DNA from: Scytalidium lignicola
Lineage: Eukaryota; Ascomycota; Leotiomycetes
Length of the DNA stretch: 64,000 nt
Direction of reading: 5' to 3'
Assembly: GCA_002812745.2 (NCBI GenBank)
Contig: NCSJ02000013.1
Coordinates: forward strand, 1 to 64,000
Each line of letters starts with the position of its first letter. Position 1 is the stretch's first letter. The position numbers and the translations under genes are program-made. Below the pieces are notes generated by a model, which saw nothing but the letters and a program-made list of their open reading frames with translations, did not search any database and was not told the origin of the DNA. Of this stretch, positions 44,047 to 54,055 are shown piece by piece.

Positions 44047-44844
44047 ATGGGTGCAGCATCTAAAACCGTCTCTGTTGTACTCCGTTTCTGGGAGCTAGCT
44101 TGTGCAACCATTGTTGCCGGACTTTTTGGCAAATACCTCCATTTTCTGGACGAGGCCAACGTCGGAGGAAATGGCCGTATTATCTACGCTGTAGTGATTG
44201 CTGGCATTAGTATATTAGCTTCTCTTATACTCATGCCTCCGCTGAAATACTCCTTTTATTTCTTCATCCTCGATTTCATACTTTTCACGTGTTGGATGGT
44301 TGCTTTTGGTCTGACAACAAATGTATGTGATGTCGTTCCTAAACTCTGATAATAACCATAACCCTTGCTAGCTTACTGGTACTCACGGGTGCCATGCTCA
44401 TTGGTACTGGACATCGTGGGGTTATTACTGGGGCGGGTGGTGGCGTAGGATGCCACTTTCCGCAACTACCCAATCTCTTGTTGGAACGGCAGCATGCGCG
44501 CAGTGGAAAACAGCCATTGCTTTCAGTTTCATGGGCGGTTGGGGTTGGTTTGTCAGTGGGCTTCTTGTAAGTTTATCACTACCATCTAACACCATTTAAA
44601 ACCAGGACATTTACAATTAGCACAGGGAATTTATGTCTGTTCGAAACCAAGCGATGAACAAGTGGTCAGCGGACAGATGGGCACTGTGTCTAAAACATCC
44701 AATACTGTGAGTCGTTGGTATCATAAGTATACTCGCACAGGCCACAAAACTTCTTCCAATGATGGCCTCCGGACTAAGGAGACTAGTTATCACGGTCAAG
44801 AAACAAATGGACGAGGGGAGCCAAATGTGCCAGCTACGGTTTAG
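44047..44844 (+). CDS. Four-helix MARVEL-like integral membrane protein
   Basis: Three exons, 44047-44322, 44372-44566 and 44626-44844, encode about 229 residues. Introns of 49 and 59 bp have gtatgt/gtaagt donors. Four hydrophobic segments are visible: LRFWELACATIVAGLFGKYL, RIIYAVVIAGISILASLILM, SFYFFILDFILFTCWMVAFG, and TAIAFSFMGGWGWFVSGLLG. Between helices 3 and 4 lies an aromatic/His loop (CHAHWYWTSWGYYWGGWW) and CAQWKTA. This arrangement, with WE in helix 1 and CxxWKxAxAFSF before helix 4, is that of fungal MARVEL-domain proteins, which sit in the plasma membrane or secretory membranes and are largely uncharacterised. The tail after helix 4 is hydrophilic and Ser/Thr-rich. No damage seen; an undetermined base at 44,877 lies just past the stop. 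Confidence 0.8.
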
Positions 44845-45454
44845 GGGTCGATAATAACGTCAATTGCAAATAAACCNTTTTTACTTCATTTGGATTTTTG
44901 GCCACGAAATTGGAGTAAAAGTAGTAATGGGAATGGCTATATCATGCTTGAGCAGCAGCTAGGCGGCATAATTATAAAAACTGTTCTGATTGCTTGACTA
45001 TCACTGTAATATTTAAAGGATGGTCTCCAAATATCTCGCAACGCAGAAAAACCAACTCTTGTTTGGTCCTAAATCATTGTTGCCAATCTTATCATATTCT
45101 CTTTAGTCTTTGGAAAGCTGTTATCTTTGGTGAACAGGCTACTGAGCTGGTTTATCTTATTCATTTGATACTAAATAACTAACTGTTAATTAACAACTAA
45201 AATTTAATCTTTATTCAACTATCTACTCAAAACGTTGTATTAATATTCAAGACATTCATTTTCCTATCTTCATTTATAATTAAACAAATAATAAAACGAT
45301 TTTGCTTATAAATTATATAATTTAATTTAATAGTCTTTTGAGGAACGTTAATTACTGTAATATAAAAGTAGAAAATAAATTGTCTCTTTTCTAGTTAAAT
45401 AATCACGATTTTTCGCCGAACCCTAGTCGTATCAACTTCCATTACATTACATTG
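44845..45454. other. AT-rich intergenic stretch
   Basis: Contains no gene. 45,160-45,420 is strongly AT-rich. It lies between convergent 3' ends. Confidence 0.45.
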
Positions 45455-47486
45455 TCATGTAAACGTGCCCCCACATCTAAATATAGGAAACAGTGGAAAA
45501 AGAAACCGTTTAACCGGTAGCAGAATCAATCTCGATCCGCCTTCATCACCAATCTTAACCCAGAAAAACCAAGAGTTTAACAACTCCTTTGAAGTACTAC
45601 CGGGTATTTCTCTCAATTCGCCTTGTAGGCTTTCCGTGTCATCCAAGAAGGTCTTCACCCCTTCAGGAATCGACATTCAGGGAAGATAGTTATCGCACAT
45701 GCCATAATATGAAGCAGATGGCGCACATCGTATCGTAGGTATTTTCTTCATGAAGCCTGAAATAGAAAGTTGACCCTTTGATGCTAGGCCGAAGAGGCGA
45801 GGAAGAACCGACGAGCTTGGGATTCTATAGGCAATGAAATTTGCGCCGTGTCCTTGATTATTTCTGTTACCTTTATATTGTGAAACGTTACTTGACCGTC
45901 GACTGCAGCTCAGGACCAGGATGGTGCTCGATACTGGCATGGCTGGGTGTACTTCCTTCTTCCATTCACTGCCAGTCCGCAATGTCGCCATAGCAAGTGT
46001 TTGCACAATTGGTTGGACCAGAGGCCCGCTATATATCTATCATCTGGCTTAATTGCCTTAATGGCCTTCACCAAGCCATCAATTGCGGGGAGCTTGTCTG
46101 TATCTTTTGTTAAGTTTCTAGTACCATAATCCTCGATGATCTGGCGCCAGTCGCTCTCTTCTAGTGGCGTGTGCGGTATGAGTAAAGGTCCTAATAATTC
46201 CTGTGCCGGTTCATCTTGTAAGTCTACACATTTGCAGTGCCAGGAGAGTTCAGTACTTGCATATGTCACAACGCGTGTCAATAGGTAAAATTCCTGGAGG
46301 GCCCAAGCTCGTTGACTTAGAGGCTCTGCATTTTTAGGGTACGATACGTGATCTGGTCCTACGGATGCATATCCTGAGATGATGTTTCCACTCTCGGTAT
46401 CAATTGACCGGTAAGGTATGGTACAATGAGGGAACAGTGGTGAGTTTCGTTGTTGAAGTATGCTTTGATACGCATTCTTGGCGGAAGCTGCAGAGAGTGT
46501 AAGGAAGGCTCTGCCATAAATATATTTCATCTTTGCTGACTCGCACATCCAATCATCTCGTGCTGCTTGATCCTCTCCTTAAAGGATACACAGTGCGTCA
46601 ACCCCGAGATATGGGATGCTGAGGTTCCGAGCAATTTCTACGGCATCTCTCACGGTATGGGGAAGCTCATCCATAGCAATTCCTCTCTTTCTTTCTTCAA
46701 TTGTGGATGGGGCGGTGCTGAGGAAAGGTTCTTGGCCCTAGCAGTAGCTAAGGGCCATGTATTTCCCATTTTCTTCTTTGCCCACATTCTCAGAACTATG
46801 GCTGTTATTTGTGAGTGTATGATGTTCGCCTGGAACATACAGGAAAGGCTTACTTGAGCCATCTGCAGAGCCAACATTGATGACCCGAGTTAGAAGTTTA
46901 GAGTTTATGCTTTGGTAACAACCCTTATGGGACTCTAAGCAAGTCTCTACCCTTGGAGAACGAGTTGGAGGCTTTTTGCAGAGCTCGGTTTTGGGTTAAC
47001 GAGTTTCGCCTGGAATACCTTCTCAGCTGGATCCCTTATTTGGAAGTTTTAGCGTATCCTAGATTACCCCACTTCTTGGATAACCAACTTCTAATTTCAT
47101 ACAGTCTTAAATGGCTGCGAACAAGTTTTGTTGAGTCCGGCGGAACAAGCTCAAAATTGTCCCCTCCGTAATTTGCCCATCCAAGCTTTTCAAGTTCGTG
47201 TTCTTGTGCAACACGGACCTCAATTCGACGTAAAAGCCCCAAGGAGAATCTTGGTGGGGGATTCAAGTAAAAGTCTTACACTCAGAGAGAAATGCCGGAT
47301 TCTGTAATGGTCATGTCGCAAAGACCACCATATTAGAGAACACATTGGGCACCCATCTTCTTTCTTTGCTTCATCTTGGATGTAAGAAGTCAAAGGGTAA
47401 TGAGCATATCCATGTTCGGAGCTGAGAGTATTAAAGTTGATACCCTTACAGATCTTGCACAGATTTTCCATAATTCTGTAACTCAA
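45455..47486 (-). pseudogene. Second HET-domain gene, broken by stops and a frameshift
   Basis: The minus strand starts at 47,486 with MSYRIMENLCKICKGINFNT (Cys-rich HET N-terminus) and GCPMCSLIWWSL. A one-base slip inside ccccc (about 47,260) moves to RRIEVRVAQEHELE...FELVPPD. KPFLYVPGEHHT and KYMALSYC-stop-GQEPFLS follow; the TAG at 46,738-46,740 replaces the Trp of the HET LSYCWG motif. Next come DELPHTVRDAVEIARNLSIP and VDALCIL-stop-GEDQAARDDWM (TAA 46,579-46,581), then SAKMKYIYGRAFLTLSAASA, PLSQRAWALQEFYLLTRVV (the RaWtlQE motif) and RAPSWS-stop-AAVDGQV (TGA 45,910-45,912 for Trp). A C-terminal piece is readable to 45,455. Two of the three stops (the TAG and TAA) fit C-to-T change at CpA; the TGA is also a transition but not at CpA. 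At least 600 codons originally; inactive now. The 47,487-47,892 upstream stretch holds no other gene. Confidence 0.8.
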
Positions 47487-47892
47487 TTAGGAGAGATCAG
47501 AGTGGGAGCAATCTAGCTTGATCTAAATATGCTTGGTTAGCGATGAGACCGTTAGACTATGGCATTGGATATAAATATGTATTCAAGTCTAACACGACTA
47601 ACCCTTATGTAAGGAAATCGTAGTAGTTATAATAGGTTGGTATCAAAGCTTACAGAAGTTTAGAGAAGGAGAAACAGTCATTATTACTAATACTTAAATT
47701 GTCATAAACCTCCTTTCAGTTTTAGCGGAAGAAAACATTAGCCTAGTTCAATCAATTCTTACAGAATGATTGAAGAGGAGAACAGCAAAATTCAATCTTG
47801 TACAAAGGGTGTTTAGTGAAGAGAAACTTCTAGTCTCCGATGTGCAGATTGCGACGAAAGTCGGGCAATGCGCGTGCCTGAGGCCCGATGAT

Positions 47893-50101
47893 TATCCCCT
47901 CGTCTGGTGGAAATGGAGGCAGTTATGCAAAATGTACCCGCATTTATGCACTTTACCGAGGCTTGGCCAACAAGGGTATGTTACATCTAATTAGAGTATT
48001 TTTCAAACTATTTTCTTAGTAAAACACAGCAAACGCGATTAATTAGGTACTTTAAAAGTATGAAAGTCATCCCAACAAGACCGATCGCGACAAAGTGGTA
48101 CTCGACAAAAATCACAACCATACATTGACTGTCGTGCCCTTTTTCTAGGTTGATTAATATCCTTATTAGCTAACTTCGTATGAAGCTTCTCCTCCTTTAA
48201 TTTGTATACATACCAAGTACAGAAACCTCTTTTATTTCACGTCCATCTGTGGAATTCTGAGATAAAGGTTTAACATGGAGTTAAAGTTGATGCTAACCGG
48301 AGAGCTTGAACTTTGTTTGAATTGTCTAACAAGGCTATATACAACTGTTGTCAGAAGCTTAAATAAGTGATAGGATGCTTGATTTTGGCTTCTTTTTGCT
48401 GTAAAATACAAAGCTAGTATACATTGACTACTGTTACATCAACCATCTAGTAAAATAAGGGCTACCAAGTATGAAAGGTTGTTTTATAAGTCTCATATTC
48501 AGCCTTGAATTAATTAGCAATATCAACACCTCCTATATAACGGTTATAATCATCAATAATCACTGGAATAGCTAATTCCTTGGTAGGTTGATTTCCAAAG
48601 GGAGCTCTTACTTGCCATGCTGAAGTGGATGTTTTAGCTAGTCTTCGTCAAACCTTATCTCTGAATGTTTCTATTGTATTTACAGTATGAATATTGGTAA
48701 GAGCAAGAACAATATTATTATCTTGCCAGGCTAAGCAAAGAGTATTGTCTACAACCTTTGTTAAAAGGGTATTCTATTGAAACTCCTTTTTAAATTTGTC
48801 TTTTAGTACTTTGAACATTTGAAGGAGTTGTACATGAGGTCTAGTTGTTCCAACAACTCCAAATTAGCATTTCTTGAGTTCCTCAAACAGTGAAATTGAT
48901 AAAAAGTAATTGTTCATATATATTGTGATGTGATGGCATGGTAAACTTAAAGCTAATTCCTGAACTAAAGAGCTTGTTTTAGTCAATTCTAACTTCTAGA
49001 ACACTTTTATAATACTCCAGGCTTTTGAACTCCATATAAAATTGTATAGATAACCATAATCCACCACTCTAAATAGTTTATATCCTTGTAATATAAGCTT
49101 TGAAAGCATCTTATATATATGGATAAATCTTCTAAAACACTAAACTATTAACTCATCAACACTTATTGTTAAACTTAGCTTATAATATTGCATAAAGCTC
49201 TAACGGAGACTAGAAGCTAAAAGTTCTAATTTATACTACCATATATCATTATTTGGATTGCTAATACCTGTAAAGCCTGTCCGTCCAGCCAGTACATTAC
49301 CTGTAGCATTTGATATATGGAGAAAACAATGAATTTGCTAGAATCAGACAAGACTCATATGTACTAACAATATATGTTGTAGGTTGTAAGTTCTAATACT
49401 CCAATACAATTCAACGTTAGGCTCTTTATGGACACCTATATATACTACACAACCAAGGAATACATATAATTCTTCAAGAAATAAAAATATCTAATCTTGC
49501 TCATGTGAAAACTCCTTTTGATGATGATATCATACGTTTACATAGCGATTAGTATTTCGAGTAATAATTTGAAGTATTGCCCTAGTAAAATAAAGGGAAA
49601 AAAAGTCCAATGGAGTAACAGCCTTTAGAAAGTCCTTTGATAACTTAATTCTTAGTCCACGGTACTCTTCAGGTGAAAATAAGTCGAAAGATACCTCATC
49701 TAAAGGTAAGAACTCTTACAGGACTTGTTCAAAGCTAATATATATATTAACTCTAGCTTTAATCTTTGGTTTAGGCTCCTTTTCGTCAGCTGGAGGTTCA
49801 GGAGGTTCAAGATTAAGTTTTGCCTCTATTGGCAATTAATCAACAAAAGATGATTCAAGCTGTGAAATCAAATCCATGGTAGTAAAGCTAATGTTTTCGA
49901 AAATCCTAAAATGCAAGACGCAAACGCGTCCAATACATGGAAGAACAGAATACATAGTAATTTGCTAACAAAACTGTTCAGGGGGGTATTGCATAATTTT
50001 ACCGAACCATTAAAATTGAAGTGGGGCTGTCAGATTTGCATAAATTGGCATAAATTACACAATTTGCATAACTGCCTCCATTTCCACCAGACGAGGGGAT
50101 A
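47893..50101 (-). mobile_element. piggyBac-like DNA transposon with 39-bp terminal inverted repeats
   Basis: Bases 47,893-47,931 and 50,063-50,101 are perfect reverse complements (39 of 39), starting tatcccctcgtctggtgg. Subterminal repeats of ttatgca/tttatgc occur just inside both ends. The interior carries a degraded DDE_Tnp_1_7 (piggyBac) transposase on the minus strand. Flanks are gatgat on the left and ctattt on the right. The canonical piggyBac TTAA duplication is not seen, so either the ends belong to a different boundary or this lineage uses another target. Total 2,209 bp. Confidence 0.75.
48490..49877 (-). pseudogene. piggyBac (DDE_Tnp_1_7) transposase remnant
   Basis: On the minus strand a start-like MDLISQLESSFVD at 49,877 is followed by EPPEPPADEKEPKPK and an N-terminal part readable as FSPEEYRGLRIKLSKDF, TPLDFFSLYFTRAILQIITR and LEELYVFLGCVVYIGVHKEP (matching piggyBac 'FfdlFftddli..I...TN.ya' and 'f+aflGi.iymGlh..p'). 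Downstream are IYMNNYFLSISLFEELKK ('vflDNfFts..Lf..L'), GVVGTTRPHV (GTxRpn), VVDNTLCLAWQDNNIVLALT ('..D..l...W.DnkvV..ls') and DDYNRY-like sequence near 48,540. Several Gln and Trp codons are stops. The Asp of the DNfF motif reads N (MNNYF), a typical RIP-type loss of a catalytic Asp. Not functional. Confidence 0.75.
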
Positions 50102-50593
50102 CTATTTCACGTACTTGAATGATAGCTCTACCTCTAATAATCCACACAAAAGTACTCTGTACCCATCATCGAAGACGAATCAATTTAAACTTTGACTAAT
50201 TAATCTTAATAGTTGGATTGAATTCTAACCAAAAGCCCGATCCAACCCGATCCACTCGGCATTCTACGAGGATATATCACATGAGATAAGCTGACCTGGT
50301 GATTAGTGGGGATTCGTAAGCTTTGGCGTTGTCATTCCTGTCCGATCTGTTCCAGCCAAACCACCAAGTTGGACAATTGGCCCAACCGTTACACCAAATT
50401 CTTACTTTGGCACATATGCCAACCGGCCGTATTTCAAGTATTTTGTTTATTATAATATTCAGATGGTAAATTAAAGCAAATTCTGTTGGTTTAGAACTCG
50501 ATTGAATTGATATAAAAGGGGCGATTGGTCCTGCCTCTTTATACAATTGTTGCGTTGTACACAATATTGCAGCGAAATTTGTGGTTAGTCTAT
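50102..50593. other. Spacer between the piggyBac-like element and MITE copy 2
   Basis: A minus-strand frame (50,277-50,564) has no motif. The sequence tcggcattctacgag and the repeated ccaaccc/cgatcca tracts near 50,235-50,260 are simple repeats only. Confidence 0.35.
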
Positions 50594-50744
50594 TATCCCC
50601 TCAGACCCAAGGTCCTTAAGCTTCTCAGGCCCAAGTTATATACAGGGATATTGCCTACTTAAGATCCTTTATTCTCCTAAAACAGAGATAATTGTACGTT
50701 AAGGCAACAACGCTAAAAGTGGTTCAAAATGGTCCGAGGGGATA
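50594..50744. mobile_element. MITE, copy 2
   Basis: A 151-bp element has ends tatcccctcagaccca (50,594) and tggtccgaggggata (to 50,744), imperfect inverted repeats that match the ends of copy 1 (24,963-25,129). Internal matches are cttaagcttctc beside the left end and aaggcaacaacgcta before the right end. No ORF. Sequence between the shared ends has diverged, so the two copies are old relatives. Confidence 0.7.
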
Positions 50745-51620
50745 ATCACCCTATATATCAGGACCGAAATGTTGGGATTGTTTCAGTAGATTGGTTGACA
50801 ACCCGGGCATTGTCATCCTTGCAGGTGGGGTAGGGGGTCAAATGCATGTTTGATATGTTGAAGCGTCGTGGGCTCATTCAAGCAAGAATCTGAGCATTGT
50901 ACTAATTAGGAGTAGTTCCTTGCTAGCAATAAATCAACTTCACAATGTAGTTAGCTTTGGGTCAAGATTATCTAAGAGTTATAGCACACGAGAGGCATCG
51001 TTTACCTCCGACTTCAAGGCATAATGGGATTTCGGGAAATCTTGAGTATAGGGGATTGCATCTCGCTTGCTAATAAGTTTCTCATAATATTATAGGATGA
51101 GCGTAGTTTTATGTGTAGTTCCATAAGCAGTGGATTCGATAGTTAATTGTCATCAGATTACACGTATTGACAAACTTTAACCGGGGCTGCATGAGCTTCG
51201 CTGTTTTAGCAAGTAAGATTTGCATTAGACTGCATGGTAAGATTGCTTAGAAGAGCTTTTCATTCGACTATCTCTTGAAATTGGTATCTGATTGGATAAT
51301 GATGAACACTATAATCGCCTTACTATAGACAACATGTTGAATCCCCACCAATGCCTCTCTATCCAAGGCCGAATGTTTTGGTCCGGAGCTTGGAGGGAAT
51401 GGATTGGCTATTTGCTTTCCCCTACTTATGACAAACTAGCTACATGTTTTCGAGGTCTCATTTGAAGTGGTTTAGCCTGATCATTATGATGACTGTTTAC
51501 CAGAAGTGATTCAAAGCGACTCGTGTAATACACCTTTGATGTGGAACATCCATAAAGAGATCGCAATCCCCACCCCCTTATGTCTAAAATCGGGCCTTGC
51601 CTGCAACAATCCAAGGAACG
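50745..51620. other. Upstream region of the P450 gene
   Basis: No gene recognised. The frame at 51,426-51,614 on the minus strand overlaps the P450 5' region and shows no motif. Confidence 0.4.
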
Positions 51621-53534
51621 ATGGATATCCTTAAATGCGCGGCCCTTTCTGCAGTCGAGACCATTTTACTCCAAAATCCTGGTGGATCAAACATACAACC
51701 TAATTTTCTCGTATTTTTCACTCTATTAATCATCCAGTATGTCGGTCTCAAGTTATTTGATATTCTAGTATGGCCATTTTGGTTCTCACCCCTTCGAAAT
51801 CTCCCTGGACCAAAGGTATCTTCGATATCCTATAGATACACACATGTACAATAAATATTTACAGTTGACAGAAAGGAAATTTAATTTTTGGCCAAGTGTT
51901 CAACTTATTCAACTCTGTTCCTGGTGAACTAGAGAAGGAATGGATGCAGCAACATCCAGATGCCCCCTTCATTCGATATCTGTCTGTGGGAAATGTAGAA
52001 GTTCTTATTCCAACCAACCTTAACGCGGTGAAAGACGTGCTTCAGACTAATTGCTATGCTTTCGTCAAACCTTACTACTGGTGGAGAATTGTTGGTGAGA
52101 TTGCTGGGAAGGGAATTCTGTTTCTCGAAGGAGAAGAACACAAAAAACAGAGGAGACTGCTTGCTGGTATTGCCACTAAAAATTCTCTAGAAAGTAAATA
52201 GAATTAAAGCTAACATGCTATTACAAAGGACCCTTCTCTTTTGGCAACATAAAGGGTTTGTTACCATGGTTCGACGTAAAGGCAAAAGAACTATCGGCAA
52301 GAATATTAACTACATTAAAAAGTGACCCGGGACAAGCAATTGAAGGTTTCCATATCCGTTTTTAGTGACAGCTAGGAATTAACTGACCTATGTTTAGTGT
52401 CTTCACTCCTTTCGTGCACTACTCTCGATATCGTTGGGTTAGCAGTACTTGGGTTCAAACTGAAAAGCCTGTCCTCTTCATCGGCGCTTGCCGACTCATA
52501 TCAAAAGATATTTGAAATAGTCACGCCCTTGCAAATTCTCATTACAGTCGTTAACCAATATCTTCCCGTCCGCTCTTGGCTTCCCCTCGAAGCAAATAAA
52601 GCCTACGTTCGTGCCAATGGGGAAGTTAGACGTATATTACGAGAGCATATTAGACGACGAAGGAAGGAGTTCAGGGAAGGTCAATTCAAGAACGAGAAGG
52701 GGAGTCGAGATCTTCTGGGGTTGATGATTGAGGAAAGCAAGGACTCGTATACAGAAGAAGAAATGCTTGGCTACGTGCGTCCCATCGTTATCAATTTAAA
52801 TAAACTTTGCTAACAGTGTTTTAGTTACTCAACTTTATGTCAGCGTAAGTAATTATCTCATTCTATAAATTTTTACTCTGTTCAGGCTATCTTACACTAT
52901 TATTAAGAGGGCATGAGACAACAGCAGGAGCTTTAACATGGGCATTATATGCCCTGACACTTCACCCACACATACAAACACGTCTTCGACAAGAGATTAA
53001 TGCAGAGGTGACCTCTCCTTCTCCAACTTACGCGGAAATTGAAAATTTAAAGTTCTTAAATAATTTCACAAAGGAAGTTCTACGTTACTATCCTCCATGT
53101 ATGGCTCCTAATCCTTAATCACACAAAACTATCCTAACCTTCTTTTAGCACCATCCAACGCGCGACAAGCAGCCGAGGATGTTAAAATAGACGGGGTTGT
53201 AGTTCCTAAAGGGACTCTGCTCACAGTTCTTTCTGGAGTTCAGAACTACAATCCAAATATCTGGGGACCAACAGTTAATGAATTTGACCCTGACCGCTTT
53301 GACAATCTCCCAAAGCAAGCACAAGATCCTTACGCATTTCAAACTTTCCTGGGTGGACCCAGAATATGTGTTGGTAAATCGTTTGCGTTACTTGAGTTTA
53401 AAACAATATTTATTGAGCTTGTGAGAAAGTTTGAGTTTGAAAATACTGGCAAGGTTGAGCCACAAAAAGCGGGGCTCACCTCGAAGCCCTTAGGAGGGAT
53501 GAAATTGAAGATAACGCCGTTGGAGAGCCCGTAG
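51621..53534 (+). CDS. Cytochrome P450 monooxygenase, membrane-anchored
   Basis: Seven exons, 51621-51815, 51872-52166, 52229-52345, 52398-52774, 52825-52844, 52908-53098 and 53149-53534, encode about 526 residues; every join keeps phase. An N-terminal membrane anchor (FLVFFTLLIIQYVGLKLFDI) is followed by the Pro-rich LRNLPGPK. Family motifs are all present: EEHKKQRRLLAGPF (C helix), FMSAGHETTAGALTWALYAL (I-helix AGxxTT oxygen-activation site), FTKEVLRYYPP (ExxR), and FLGGPRICVGKSFA with heme-ligand Cys472. The enzyme hydroxylates an unknown lipophilic substrate at the ER membrane with a P450 reductase. Exon 5 is only 20 bp and encodes LLNFMSA, which is essential to the I-helix. Intron 3 has the less usual donor gtttcc. 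Convergent with the MFS transporter gene 520 bp away. No RIP-type damage. Confidence 0.88.
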
Positions 53535-54055
53535 ATTCCTCGGAATTGAAGCGTTGCATCATTGCTAATATCTTTGCATTTCTAGGAGTTTTTTTTTATT
53601 AATAAAAGAGATGACCTCTTAGTCACAGAGATGAGCTTAAAGCTAAACTCACTCTATGCAAGATATATTAACAGTGTAATGAATTTGACAAATCCTTATT
53701 TTTATGGTCATCCTTGCGAAGATTTTACGATATAGTATGAGACCTAAGGGTTATCTAGGTAAGTCCTGGCCTGTTCCTTATATGTTCTTAGAACTCTAGA
53801 GGGCAAATATAATGCAAAGCTTTTTTAAGGTCCTCCAATCCAGCTAATTCTTGATATATTCATCTAATCCTTATGACCGGAATCCTCTACCTCATGATTA
53901 TCTCTCACAACGTTTAGAGGACCTAATAGTGAGCCCAAAGCTTGGAAATCAAATAATACCCTTCTCAGTACTGATAAGGTTATAAGGGATCTGCAGGGCA
54001 AACGAATCCAAAATACGTCGGCTAGAATGGACATGTTCTTAAGCGAATTTGGTGG
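53535..54055. other. Convergent 3' intergenic gap
   Basis: 520 bp between the stop codons of the P450 and transporter genes, AT-rich with a T10 run. No gene or repeat recognised. Confidence 0.5.

Noticed and set aside
46567..47171. Plus-strand frames of 72-96 codons
   Set aside because: Antisense to the HET pseudogene.
50277..50564. 95-codon minus-strand frame
   Set aside because: No motif and simple-repeat content. It lies between two mobile elements.
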